DNA of 64,000 nucleotides, taken from assembly GCA_030018495.1 (NCBI GenBank), contig JASEFS010000014.1, positions 1-64,000 of the forward strand. Direction: 5' to 3'. The stretch comes from Deltaproteobacteria bacterium (GTDB lineage Bacteria > Desulfobacterota > Desulfobaccia > Desulfobaccales > 0-14-0-80-60-11). The translations under genes were made by a program, and so were the position numbers. Below the pieces are notes generated by a model, which had not been told where the DNA came from, searched no databases, and worked only from the letters and a program-made list of their open reading frames with translations. Shown here piece after piece: positions 7,938-17,362 of the stretch (positions are counted from its first letter, which is position 1; each line of letters opens with the position of its first letter).

Positions 7938-8074
7938 AGCTTTCAGCCTTCAGCTTCTTTCCGTCCAGAAAAGTTCCGGCCATGAGAAGAAAATTCTTGG
8001 CGGAAAACAAAACCACTTGGGGGCAGCCAACTTCAGTCTTCTAAAGCTGAGAGCTGAAAGCTGACAGCATAGAG
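7938..8074. repeat. GCTGAAA-family heptads at both ends of the amtB-PII spacer
   Basis: Heptads read on the minus strand as GCTGAAA, GCTGACA and GCTCTCA types occur at about 7938-7957, against the PII start, and at 8041-8074, against the amtB stop. About 80 bases of unique sequence lie between them. Confidence 0.7.
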
Positions 8075-9301
8075 CTAACTGTATGCCCTCTCTCCGTGGG
8101 TGCTGATATCCAGGCCCACCTCTTCTTCCGCGTGCGAGACCCTCAAGCCGATGCTCCAGTCCAGAACCTTGGCAAGGATAAAGGTGACCCCGAAGGCAAA
8201 GGCCATGGTGACCACAGTGGCCAAAAGCTGAACCCCCAACTGGGAAGGATTGCCGTAAAAGAGACCGTTGCCGCCATTCGGATTTACTGCGATGGTGGCC
8301 AACAGCCCGGTGGCGATGGTGCCCCAGGTGCTGGCCAGGCCGTGGCAGGCCCAGACGTCCATGGATTCGTCCCAGTGGCGCTTGATGCGGAAGCGGATGC
8401 CGTAGTAGCCCAGAGGCGCGGCCACCGCGCCGATGACCATGGCGGCCACGGGTGTGACAAAGCCCGAGGCGGGCGTCACCGCGGCCAAGCCCACCACCAT
8501 GCCGGTGGCCAGCCCCAGGGTGCTGGGCCGTCCGTCCAGCCAGGACAGGAGCATCCAGACCAATCCCGCAGTGGCCGCCGAGGTGTTGGTGGTCAGCAGG
8601 GCATTGACCGCCACGCCGTTGGCCCCCAGGGCGCTGCCGGCATTGAAACCGAACCAGCCCACCCACAAGAGGCCGGCCCCCAGCACCGTAAAAGTGATGT
8701 TGTGGGGCTCCATCGGGGTTTTGCCGTAGCCCTTCCGGGGGCCGATGGCAAAGGCAAAAGCCAGGGCCGAGAAGCCCGCGGCGATGTGCACCACGGTGCC
8801 GCCGGCAAAGTCCAGCACGCCCAGGGCCGCCAGCCAGCCGCCCTTGCCCCAGACCCAGTGGCAGAGAGGGTCATAAACCACGGTGACCCAAATAAGGCTG
8901 AACAGGAGGAAGCTTTTGAAGCGGACCCGCTCCACGAACGCGCCGGTGATAAGGGCCGGGGTGATCACCGCAAACATCATCTGGAACGCGGCAAAGAGAG
9001 AATGAGGAATGGTTTTGCCATAATCGGGGTTGGGAGCCGCGCCCACGCCGCTCAAACCCAAATAGTTCAAACCGCCGATAAAGCCGCCGATGTCTTCACC
9101 GAAAGCCAGAGAATAGCCGTAAACCACCCATTGCACGCCGATGAGGGCTAAGAACGCGTAACTGAGCGTCAAGGTGGAGAGAATGTTTTTGCGGCGGGCC
9201 ATCCCTCCATAGAAAAAGCCCAGGGCCGGAGTCATCATCAGCACCAAGGCACAGCTTACCAATATCCAGGCGGTATCGCCGGTATTTATGGCCTCACCCA
9301 T
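8075..9301 (-). CDS. amtB: ammonium transporter Amt
   Basis: An inner-membrane ammonium channel of 408 aa with the eleven-helix Amt pattern. The twin pore histidines are in PLCHWVWG and WACHGLASTWG, and the family segments GGTVVHIAAGFSALA and MVVGLAAVTPASG are intact. The chain begins directly at the first membrane helix without an obvious cleavable signal. GAGAGG lies five bases before the ATG. It lies between glnA and PII on the same strand, the standard arrangement in which PII blocks the channel when nitrogen is plentiful. Confidence 0.95.
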   Translation of the reverse strand: MGEAINTGDTAWILVSCALVLMMTPALGFFYGGMARRKNILSTLTLSYAFLALIGVQWVVYGYSLAFGEDIGGFIGGLNYLGLSGVGAAPNPDYGKTIPHSLFAAFQMMFAVITPALITGAFVERVRFKSFLLFSLIWVTVVYDPLCHWVWGKGGWLAALGVLDFAGGTVVHIAAGFSALAFAFAIGPRKGYGKTPMEPHNITFTVLGAGLLWVGWFGFNAGSALGANGVAVNALLTTNTSAATAGLVWMLLSWLDGRPSTLGLATGMVVGLAAVTPASGFVTPVAAMVIGAVAAPLGYYGIRFRIKRHWDESMDVWACHGLASTWGTIATGLLATIAVNPNGGNGLFYGNPSQLGVQLLATVVTMAFAFGVTFILAKVLDWSIGLRVSHAEEEVGLDISTHGERAYS

Positions 9302-9363
9302 GCTTGCCTCTCATTTGCACCTTACTCAGCATTTAGACCTTCATATCTGAGGCGCGAGTCATG

Positions 9364-9419
9364 ACTCCTGCATACGGCAGGAGGAGGATGGCAGGGCAGG
9401 GCGGGGGATGTAATCCCCC
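9364..9419. other. two hairpins in the glnA-amtB spacer
   Basis: CTCCTGC pairs with GCAGGAG (about 9364-9382) and GGGGGAT pairs with ATCCCCC (9403-9419). They lie after glnA and before amtB on the minus strand. No T-run follows, so they could stabilise or process the transcript but are not convincing terminators. Confidence 0.5.
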
Positions 9420-9454
9420 GGTCCTCCCCTGGAAGAATCACGACGCGGTTCGCC

Positions 9455-10783
9455 TTAGAGAATGGGAAGATAGCGGTCGATTTCAAAGGCGCTCACGTGC
9501 ATGCGGTAGGCATCCCATTCGATCTTTTTGTTCTCCAGGAACTTGTTGAAGATGTGATCGCCCAGGGTCTCCCGCACCAAGTCGCTCTTCTCGGTTTCCT
9601 CGATGGCCTCATAGAGGCTTCCGGGCAGAGATGCAATGCCGTGGCGGGCGCGTTCCGCTTCGGTCATGTGGTAAATGTCCTGCTCCACCGGGTCGGGCAG
9701 GGGGTAGTTTTGCTCAATGCCCCTCAAGCCGGCGGCCAGCATGACGGCAAACGCGAGATAGGGGTTGCAGGCCGGGTCGGGGGCGCGGTATTCGCAGCGG
9801 GTGGCCGCCTCCTTGCCGGGCTTGTACATGGGCACCCGGACCAGGGCCGAGCGGTTGCGGCGGGCCCAGGACACATACACCGGGGCTTCATAGCCGGGCA
9901 CCAGACGCTTGTAGGAGTTGACCCACTGACTGCAAATGGAAGTAATTTCCCGGGCATGCTTGAGCAGGCCCGCAATGTAAGCCTTGCCCGCGGCTGACAG
10001 GTTGTACTCGTCTTTGGGATCATAGAAGGCGTTTTTGCCGCCCTTGAACAGGGACTGATGCGTGTGCATGCCACTGCCGTTGATGCCGAAGATGGGCTTG
10101 GGCATGAAGGTGGCGTAATAGCCGTTCAGCATGGCGTAGACCTTCACCGTGACCCTGAGAGTCATGGTCTTGTCCGCCATGCGCAGACCTTCATCATAGC
10201 GCATGTCGATTTCGTGCTGGGAGTCGGCCACTTCATGATGGCTGTACTCGATGCGCACGCCCAGCTTTTCCAGGGCGAAGATGGTCTGGCGGCGCAGGTC
10301 GTTGCCCAAATCCAGGGGCGGAGCGTCAAAATAGCCGCCCTTGTCGATAACTTCCGGGGCCTGGTTGTTGGCGAAGTAAAAGTATTCCAGTTCCGGCCCC
10401 AGGTAATAGGTGTAGCCTTTTTCCGCAGCCTTGGCCAACATCCTTTTGAAGACATAACGCGGATCGCCGGGATAAGGGGAGCCGTCCGGCTGCAAAATAT
10501 CGCAGAACATCCGGGCCACGGGCTGATCCTCGGGACGCCAGGGGAGGAGCTGAAAAGTGGCGGGATCAGGCTTGGCGATCATGTCGCTCTCTTCGATGCG
10601 GGAAAAACCCTCGATGGACGAGCCGTCAAAGCCCATACCCTCGCTCATGGCCTCTTCCAATTCGCTGGGGCGGATGGAGAAACTCTTCAGGACCCCCAGT
10701 ACATCGGCGAACCAGATTTGAATAAAGCTGACATTATGGTCTTTTACGGCTTTGAAGACATCTTCGCTGGTCTTGCAATCCAC
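9455..10783 (-). CDS. glnA: glutamine synthetase type I (GSI-alpha-like)
   Basis: Joins ammonia and glutamate to glutamine with ATP in the cytoplasm. At 442 aa it has the short GSI-alpha length. Visible motifs include GFDGSSIEGF, LGPELEYFYF, NGSGMHTHQS and VSWARRNRSALVR. The region of the GSI-beta adenylylation loop reads DIYHMTEAERARHGIASLP, like Bacillus-type enzymes that are not adenylylated. The start is a GTG with GGAGG six bases before it. A sigma-54 promoter lies about 45 bases upstream. amtB and PII follow on the same strand, and the glutamate synthase cluster lies beyond them, so the GS-GOGAT pathway is encoded within 11 kb. Confidence 0.96.
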   Translation of the reverse strand: MDCKTSEDVFKAVKDHNVSFIQIWFADVLGVLKSFSIRPSELEEAMSEGMGFDGSSIEGFSRIEESDMIAKPDPATFQLLPWRPEDQPVARMFCDILQPDGSPYPGDPRYVFKRMLAKAAEKGYTYYLGPELEYFYFANNQAPEVIDKGGYFDAPPLDLGNDLRRQTIFALEKLGVRIEYSHHEVADSQHEIDMRYDEGLRMADKTMTLRVTVKVYAMLNGYYATFMPKPIFGINGSGMHTHQSLFKGGKNAFYDPKDEYNLSAAGKAYIAGLLKHAREITSICSQWVNSYKRLVPGYEAPVYVSWARRNRSALVRVPMYKPGKEAATRCEYRAPDPACNPYLAFAVMLAAGLRGIEQNYPLPDPVEQDIYHMTEAERARHGIASLPGSLYEAIEETEKSDLVRETLGDHIFNKFLENKKIEWDAYRMHVSAFEIDRYLPIL

Positions 10784-10839
10784 GGCGACCTCCAGGAGAT
10801 ATGAGATAATATTCGATTAGGTTAATTTTATTGGCAAGG

Positions 10840-10856
10840 AGCAATTTATGTGCCTT
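10840..10856 (-). promoter_or_regulatory. sigma-54 (-24/-12) promoter of glnA
   Basis: On the minus strand AGGCACATAAATTGCT matches the TGGCAC-N5-TTGC consensus, with the GG and GC pairs exactly ten bases apart. The predicted transcript start is about 45 bases before the glnA GTG. A sigma-54 activator gene lies directly upstream, which supports the call. Confidence 0.75.
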
Positions 10857-11192
10857 TAATAAAATGCAATGATATTAAGATGTTATTAAATCAGACCGCA
10901 ATTATATCTTACAATAATGTATTTTTATAAAGAAATTAATGACAAAAAAGTAAATAAAACTAAGAAGGCGACACACGAGGGAAAAAATTGGCGGTAATGC
11001 AAAAACGTTCCCAAGTGCAACTTGGGAACAAGCAGGGGGGGTAAAATGCAAAACGGGGAACAGGGAAAACCCGGGGCCGAGGGGAAAGCTGGGGCGCGGT
11101 GCGCACCCTACTAAACTGCAGGCGCATTAAAAGCTTTTTCTAGTGGCTACCGGCTTCTTACTGCTCACTGCTCACTGACCACTGACCACTAA
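10857..11192. repeat. glnA upstream region: AT-rich segment, palindromes and CTGACCA heptads
   Basis: Bases 10857-10980 are AT-rich and may hold activator sites for the sigma-54 promoter, though no clear dyad was found. GTTCCCAAGTG pairs with CTTGGGAAC (11007-11029), GGGCGCGGTGCGCACCCTAC lies at about 11091-11110, and CTGCTCA/CTGACCA heptads fill 11161-11192 up to the stop codon of the regulator gene. Confidence 0.6.
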
Positions 11193-11194
11193 CT

Positions 11195-12733
11195 TCACTT
11201 CCCCCGGTACTGCTTGGGGTCGAGGCCGTAGCGCTTGATTTTGTATCCCAGGATTCTGAGGCTGGTGTCCAGGTATTCGGCCGCAGCGCTCTGGTTGCCC
11301 CGGGTGGCGATAAGGGCCTCGGTTATCAGCTCTTTTTCCAGGCTCTCCACTTGGGCCGCCAGGCTGGGGCGTTCCGAACCGCGGCTGGCGGAGCCCTCCT
11401 GGGCGATTCCTGCGTTCCAGCGGGACTGCAGGCTGGGGGGCAGGTGGGAACTCAAGATGGTGTCGCCGTCGCAGACCAGCAGGGCCCGCTCTATGACGTT
11501 TTCCAGTTCCCGGACGTTGCCCGGCCAGCTGTGATGCATAAGCATGTCCATGGCGCTTTGGGACAGATGCGGAGTGGGCCGGTTGTTTTGCCGGGCGTAT
11601 TTTTCCAGGAAGTGCTCGGCCAACAGGGTTATGTCGGTTTTGCGCTCCCTTAGGGGCGGCAGATAGATGGGAAAAACATTTAAGCGGTAATACAAGTCTT
11701 CCCGGAAAGAGCCTTCGGCCACCAGCTTTTCCAGGTCGCGATGGGTGGCGGCGATGAGGCGCACATCGGTCTTGAGGGTGGCGGCGCCCCCCAGGCGGTT
11801 GAACTCCCGCTCCTGGATGACCCTGAGGATCTTGAGCTGGACGCTGGGAGGGAGGTCGCCGATTTCATCCAGGAAAACGGTGCCGCCCTGAGCCAGCTCA
11901 AAGCGTCCGTGCTTGCGCTGCAAAGCGCCGGTGAACGCGCCTTTTTCGTGGCCGAACAATTCGCTTTCCACCAGCGTTTCCGGCAGGGCCGCCAGATTCA
12001 CTTTGATAAAGGGTTTGGCAGACCGGTGGCTGTTGTAATGAATGGCATTGGCCACCAGTTCCTTGCCGGTGCCCGATTCGCCCCGGATCAAAATGGTGGC
12101 GTTGCTTTTGGCCACCCGCTGGATCATTTCGAAAACCTGGCGCATGCGGCTGGAGTTGCCAATGATGTTGCCCACCCGGTAGCGCTCCTTCAGCGCCCCC
12201 TTGAGCTGGAGGTTTTCATTGCGGAGCTTTTCTTTTTCCCGGTCCAGGAGCAGGAGGTTGTTGCCGGCCTGGGCGATGATGGAGGCGATGATGGTAAGGA
12301 GGCGAAGGTCCCGTTCCAGGCTGAGGTCCTGAAAATGCCGGTCCACCGAGAGAGCGCCGATGGTTTGATGATTGATCTTGATGGGCACGCAGAGAAAAGA
12401 AAGTTCGTCCTTTTCCTTGCCCCGGGTGCGGGTGCGGTTCAGGAACAGGGGCTCCTGGCTGACGCGGGGGACCACCATGGGTTCCCCGGTTTCCACCACC
12501 CGGCCGGTGATGCCTTCTCCCAATTTATAGCGCCCGCGGCGCCGGGCTTCCGCGGTGAGGCCCTGGGCCACTTCTATCTGAATCTCGTTGGTCTCCGGGT
12601 TCAGGATGGTGATAGTGCCCCGTTCCATGCCTTCGCTGTCCAAAATTTTCAAAATCTCCTGGAGATTGCGCGGCAAGGGCTTGGGGGCGTTTAGGGTGCC
12701 GATGATTTCGTACAAAAGGGTTAAATCTTCCAT
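11195..12733 (-). CDS. sigma-54-dependent transcriptional activator (GAF-AAA+-Fis HTH, NifA-like)
   Basis: A 512-aa enhancer-binding protein. Residues about 20-165 form a GAF sensor domain. About 190-420 form the AAA+ domain with Walker A GESGTGKE, the sigma-54 contact loop GAFTGA, and GTVFLDEIGDLPP as Walker B. The C terminus is a Fis-type helix-turn-helix (GNQSAAAEYLDTSLRILGYKIKRYG). The layout is that of NifA, not NtrC, because there is no receiver domain. It lies directly upstream of glnA with its sigma-54 promoter, so control of glnA-amtB-PII is the simplest inference. GGAAG precedes the ATG. The GAF ligand is unknown, though GAF domains of this class may bind 2-oxoglutarate or contact PII. 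Confidence 0.93.
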   Translation of the reverse strand: MEDLTLLYEIIGTLNAPKPLPRNLQEILKILDSEGMERGTITILNPETNEIQIEVAQGLTAEARRRGRYKLGEGITGRVVETGEPMVVPRVSQEPLFLNRTRTRGKEKDELSFLCVPIKINHQTIGALSVDRHFQDLSLERDLRLLTIIASIIAQAGNNLLLLDREKEKLRNENLQLKGALKERYRVGNIIGNSSRMRQVFEMIQRVAKSNATILIRGESGTGKELVANAIHYNSHRSAKPFIKVNLAALPETLVESELFGHEKGAFTGALQRKHGRFELAQGGTVFLDEIGDLPPSVQLKILRVIQEREFNRLGGAATLKTDVRLIAATHRDLEKLVAEGSFREDLYYRLNVFPIYLPPLRERKTDITLLAEHFLEKYARQNNRPTPHLSQSAMDMLMHHSWPGNVRELENVIERALLVCDGDTILSSHLPPSLQSRWNAGIAQEGSASRGSERPSLAAQVESLEKELITEALIATRGNQSAAAEYLDTSLRILGYKIKRYGLDPKQYRGK

Positions 12734-13184
12734 GCTATCTTCCGGCCTGCGATCTCAGGCAAGATGCCGGTGTTCATTATCAGGCATGCAAGAGCTCAAA
12801 GGGAAACCCCGAGCTGCAGTTCCCCGAACTCTTAAAAAACCAAATGCATAATATATAACAAATTTATTTCATTTTCGTCAAAAAATGCAATTTATTATTT
12901 AACTAAATTGTAAAAATCAGGAGATAGGCATAATGCCTCCTGACCAGGCCGGCTTTTACACCTTAGCAGCTTGCTTGGCTGCCGGGTTGCCGTCAAAGCC
13001 GCGCCGGTAAATTCAAACCCTGAACGCAATATATTGCGCGGTCCATGGAATTGCTTATGTTTGCTTCATGAACGTAAGCGGCATGTGATCCAGCCTGGGC
13101 CGCGATTGGCCTGAAACTTGAAATTAAAGCTTGGCGGGGAAAAGACCGAACAAACTGGTGAGAACTGTTGGGGAGGAGCAAGCC
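12734..13184. other. AT-rich spacer with one inverted repeat
   Basis: This is the upstream region of the sigma-54 activator gene. It is AT-rich from about 12830 to 12915, with an inverted repeat at 12917-12943 (TCAGGA/TCCTGA outside AGGCATAATGCCT). No gene was recognised before the possible small ORF at 13185. Confidence 0.5.
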
Positions 13185-13364
13185 TTGAAACTGAACCGGA
13201 AGAAAGCGCTGATTCTGAGTGGCTATATAATGTTTAACCTGTTTGTGGGGGTCACCTGTCTGAGGGCGCTCGGCAGGCTGGGCTCGGCCTTTGGCAGGGT
13301 TAATTTCAATCTGGGAGAGGTGCTGAATCACCTCTGGGCTTCGCTTCTGCCCAGCCCTTTTTGA
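13185..13364 (+). CDS. possible small single-span membrane protein
   Basis: No homologue is recognised. Reading from a TTG with GGAGGAG six bases before it gives 59 aa: a basic start (KLNRKK), one hydrophobic segment (ALILSGYIMFNLFVGVTCL), then a polar tail. The Shine-Dalgarno sequence and the positive-inside topology argue that it is real. The TTG start, the small size and a competing minus-strand ORF argue against. It is the only plus-strand candidate in the 900-base gap between the regulator and enolase genes. Confidence 0.35.
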   Translation: MKLNRKKALILSGYIMFNLFVGVTCLRALGRLGSAFGRVNFNLGEVLNHLWASLLPSPF

Positions 13365-13636
13365 CGAAGCTTTGGCAGGTCCCGGGCGTCTCTTTAAGGG
13401 CAAAGGCTGCTTCGCGCCGGCAAAAATTTTCTTGAATAACAAGAAAATATCTCACCCTGCAACAAGAGAGAACTTTCAGATTAACAGAAAAGCACGGCCG
13501 CCAAAAGTCAGCGCAATTCTGCGACCATTTTTCTGGACCAAAATCTATCCGAAAATTGTCGCGCCGGCGCCCTCGCCGGCAACCAATTTAAGTCCCTAAG
13601 AACCAATCCAGAAAACAGATTTGCCAAGCCCGGCCT

Positions 13637-14950
<1,314 letters not shown>

Positions 14951-15002
14951 CTATTCTATCCTGAATCGGGGGCTTGTTGAAATAAGAAACTAAGAGAGCG
15001 GG

Positions 15003-15042
15003 AAAAAAGGCGAGCCCTGGCGCCAATCGCCGCCAGGGCTCG
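15003..15042 (-). terminator. intrinsic terminator after the DUF6600-like gene
   Basis: On the minus strand CGAGCCCTGGCG pairs with CGCCAGGGCTCG around a short loop and is followed by CCTTTTTTCCC. It lies 26 bases after the stop codon of the exported-protein gene and before the enolase gene. Confidence 0.8.
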
Positions 15043-15067
15043 GGAAAGGTTTTCAGGAAACCACCTG

Positions 15068-17014
15068 CTAGCGGTCCTGAAAATCTCTTAACCTTTGAAA
15101 TTGGGAATGCTGCTGGGGGCGTTCCCTTTGTTGCCGCTGTACCTGCTGAGCCCGCTGAGGCCTCTGGAACTGACGCAGCTGCTGTCGGCTCTGCTCCTGC
15201 TGCTGGCGAAATTGCTGCCGCCGCTGCTGCTCCTGCTGGCGGCGAAATTGCTGCTGTTGTATTTGTTGGCGAGGCTGCTGCTCAAGCTGCTGTCGCCTCT
15301 GCTGCAGCATTTGCCGGCGTTGCTGTTGCTCCTGTTGTTGGCGGAGCTGCTGAGGAGCTTGTTGGCGCCTCATTTGTTCTTGCTGCCGGCGCAGCTGTTG
15401 CTGCTGCAGTCCTTGCTGCTGCTGTTGCTGGCGCATGATTTGTTGCTGTTCCAGTTGCAGGCGCCGCTGCTGTGAGGGCTGGAAGCCTTCCGGACGGCCT
15501 CGACCGCCTTGTGAGGCTCCCTGGGGAGCATCTCCGGGACCGCGCCGCAGTCCCTGCGCGCCTTGGGGAGGTTCACCCGGACCGCGTCGCACCCCGCCGG
15601 CGCCCGGTCCCTGAAAGCCTTCCACCGGGCCGCGCCGCAGGCCTCTGGAGGTTTCCGGTCCTTCGCCCGGACCCTTTCTCAGGCCGCGCTGGCCTTCAAT
15701 GACTTCAGGCTGGCCGCGCCCCATTCTCTGGGGTCCCTGAGGACCTCTTATGGCGCCCCTTTGGGAGTCTTCCGGGCGAACCCATTGCCCCCGCCCTGCC
15801 TGTCCCCGGCCGGGACCGCCAGGACCCTGGGCCGCCACGGGGCTGATTTTCCGCAGGCGTTCTTCCATTTGCGGAGTAATCTGCTGTTGGGCCCTTCTGG
15901 GCAGTTGCATGCCCCGCACCTTTGCCGGCCGCTCGCCGGTAAAGGCTGCGGGTCTGGCCTTGGGCAGGCTGGCTGCGTCAAGAGGCCTTAAGTCCGCGGG
16001 CTTGATAATGGCCCGGGGATTGCCCAGGTGCCTGACCGCCTGGTCCACGTTCCTGACTTGCGTAGGCCTGGACCAAGTGAGAGGGTTTTCCGAAGGCACG
16101 ATATGCCTGAGATAGCGATTGCGGTGGAAGACCCGCTCATCTGGCCAACCACCATGGATTTTATGAGGGTGAGCATGCCTCATGTAGTTATTTATGGTCA
16201 CATACTCAATCCTGGTCACATGGGAGACATATCTGACCGGGGGTCCCCAGGAATACGCTCCCAGTCCATAGCCGTCGCCGAAATAGTTGCGGCGGTAATA
16301 ACTGGGATAGTACCAATCGCGGACTATCACAGTAGTCGGATAAATCATTGGATAGTAGCTGGGCGGGGCCAGAATGCCGGACCCCATATAGGAATAGGCC
16401 GGGGAATACGGTTGGCCGAACCCCAGCAGGAACCTGGAGGCCTGAGCAAAAATCCAGAATGGTGCGGTGAGAAGGTTAAGGGGCGAGCCTCCTAAGCCCG
16501 GAACCCCCCCGCCGTATCCAGTGTACGGGACTGCATAACCAGGGTCGGCATAAGCAGGGGGCGGCGTGTAGTTGGGGGGCGGGATGGGAGCCCAGCCGAT
16601 GTAGGAAGTATCCACCGGGGCGTCCTCGGGGCTGTTGCGCCAGGCCACGGTGTTGGGATACCAGGTGCGCCCGGGAGACCAGACCCAGCCGTAGTCCTCG
16701 GTGGGCATCCAGTTGCCGTAATGGTAAGTGGCCCAACCCCAGGGTTCATCGGTTTCAAACATGTAACCCTGTTCGCTGGGGGTCCAGCGGCCATTGATAT
16801 ACGGCCGCCAATCTTCCTCTACATTATTGGGATACCATACCGGCCCGTATTTGTCGTAATCCACCCAGTTTCCATGCGGCGACAGCTCGTCATAAAAAAT
16901 GGCGGCATCTTCATAGGAAGCCTGGGCCGGCCGCGGCACCAGAGGAATCCCGGCCATGACAAACACCAGGACAAAGGCAAGCAGCGCGCCCGTTAAACAT
17001 TGCTTTGACTTCAT
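15068..17014 (-). CDS. exported DUF6600-like protein with long Gln/Arg-rich tail
   Basis: Function unknown. Starting from the second in-frame ATG (AAGGAG six bases before it), the protein has a signal peptide ending near PRPAQA. It then has Trp/Tyr/Gly-rich repeats of the YXWXGXW kind at about residues 30-150 (NGRWTPSEQGYMFETDEPWG, HYGNWMPTEDYGWVWSPG). A proline/tyrosine-rich middle follows. The last 250 or so residues are low complexity, first Gly/Pro/Arg (RRGPGE, LRKGPGE), then almost only Gln and Arg. The tail is strongly basic and surely disordered. It probably acts in the periplasm or at the cell surface. It is monocistronic with its own terminator. Confidence 0.7.
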   Translation of the reverse strand: MKSKQCLTGALLAFVLVFVMAGIPLVPRPAQASYEDAAIFYDELSPHGNWVDYDKYGPVWYPNNVEEDWRPYINGRWTPSEQGYMFETDEPWGWATYHYGNWMPTEDYGWVWSPGRTWYPNTVAWRNSPEDAPVDTSYIGWAPIPPPNYTPPPAYADPGYAVPYTGYGGGVPGLGGSPLNLLTAPFWIFAQASRFLLGFGQPYSPAYSYMGSGILAPPSYYPMIYPTTVIVRDWYYPSYYRRNYFGDGYGLGAYSWGPPVRYVSHVTRIEYVTINNYMRHAHPHKIHGGWPDERVFHRNRYLRHIVPSENPLTWSRPTQVRNVDQAVRHLGNPRAIIKPADLRPLDAASLPKARPAAFTGERPAKVRGMQLPRRAQQQITPQMEERLRKISPVAAQGPGGPGRGQAGRGQWVRPEDSQRGAIRGPQGPQRMGRGQPEVIEGQRGLRKGPGEGPETSRGLRRGPVEGFQGPGAGGVRRGPGEPPQGAQGLRRGPGDAPQGASQGGRGRPEGFQPSQQRRLQLEQQQIMRQQQQQQGLQQQQLRRQQEQMRRQQAPQQLRQQQEQQQRRQMLQQRRQQLEQQPRQQIQQQQFRRQQEQQRRQQFRQQQEQSRQQLRQFQRPQRAQQVQRQQRERPQQHSQFQRLRDFQDR

Positions 17015-17362
17015 ATGCATCTCCTTGATAGTCGGGTTGAACAAACAAGACGACTCACGAATATTCCTGCCTCATCTTGTCACCTGGGATTCCATCTCAG
17101 CCTGCCCAGGAAGTTAGTCATAAATTTCATTCTAAAAACCGTTTTTTGTTTTCAGGGCCGAGCCACAATTGCTGATCGTCCGCATTATATTAGATACCGT
17201 TTTTTCCTCGTATATTAATTTTTTATAAAGAATTTTTTTCCCTGCTCTGGATTAGGCCCTGAAACCGGGTCAAACCTGCACCCTGGTATTGCAACTTTCA
17301 TGCAGAAATGTCGGCTATAGGAGCAATTGTCTTAAACAAATTAATAGAATTTTCCGGAGGGC
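17015..17362. other. spacer between the Clp1-like and DUF6600-like genes
   Basis: Upstream region of the exported-protein gene, AT-rich near 17195-17250. I see no ORF, repeat family or convincing promoter in it. Confidence 0.5.

Noticed and set aside
12917-12943. Inverted repeat considered as a terminator
   Set aside because: No T-run on either strand, and it lies upstream of a start codon on the minus strand.
12993-13442. 149-aa minus-strand ORF in the gap between enolase and the sigma-54 activator
   Set aside because: No recognisable motif, no ribosome binding site, and it runs across the better-supported plus-strand small ORF.
15095-15475. 126-aa Leu-rich plus-strand ORF resembling a membrane protein
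   Set aside because: It is the antisense frame of the Gln/Arg repeat; CTG/CTT runs give Leu automatically. No ribosome binding site argues for it.
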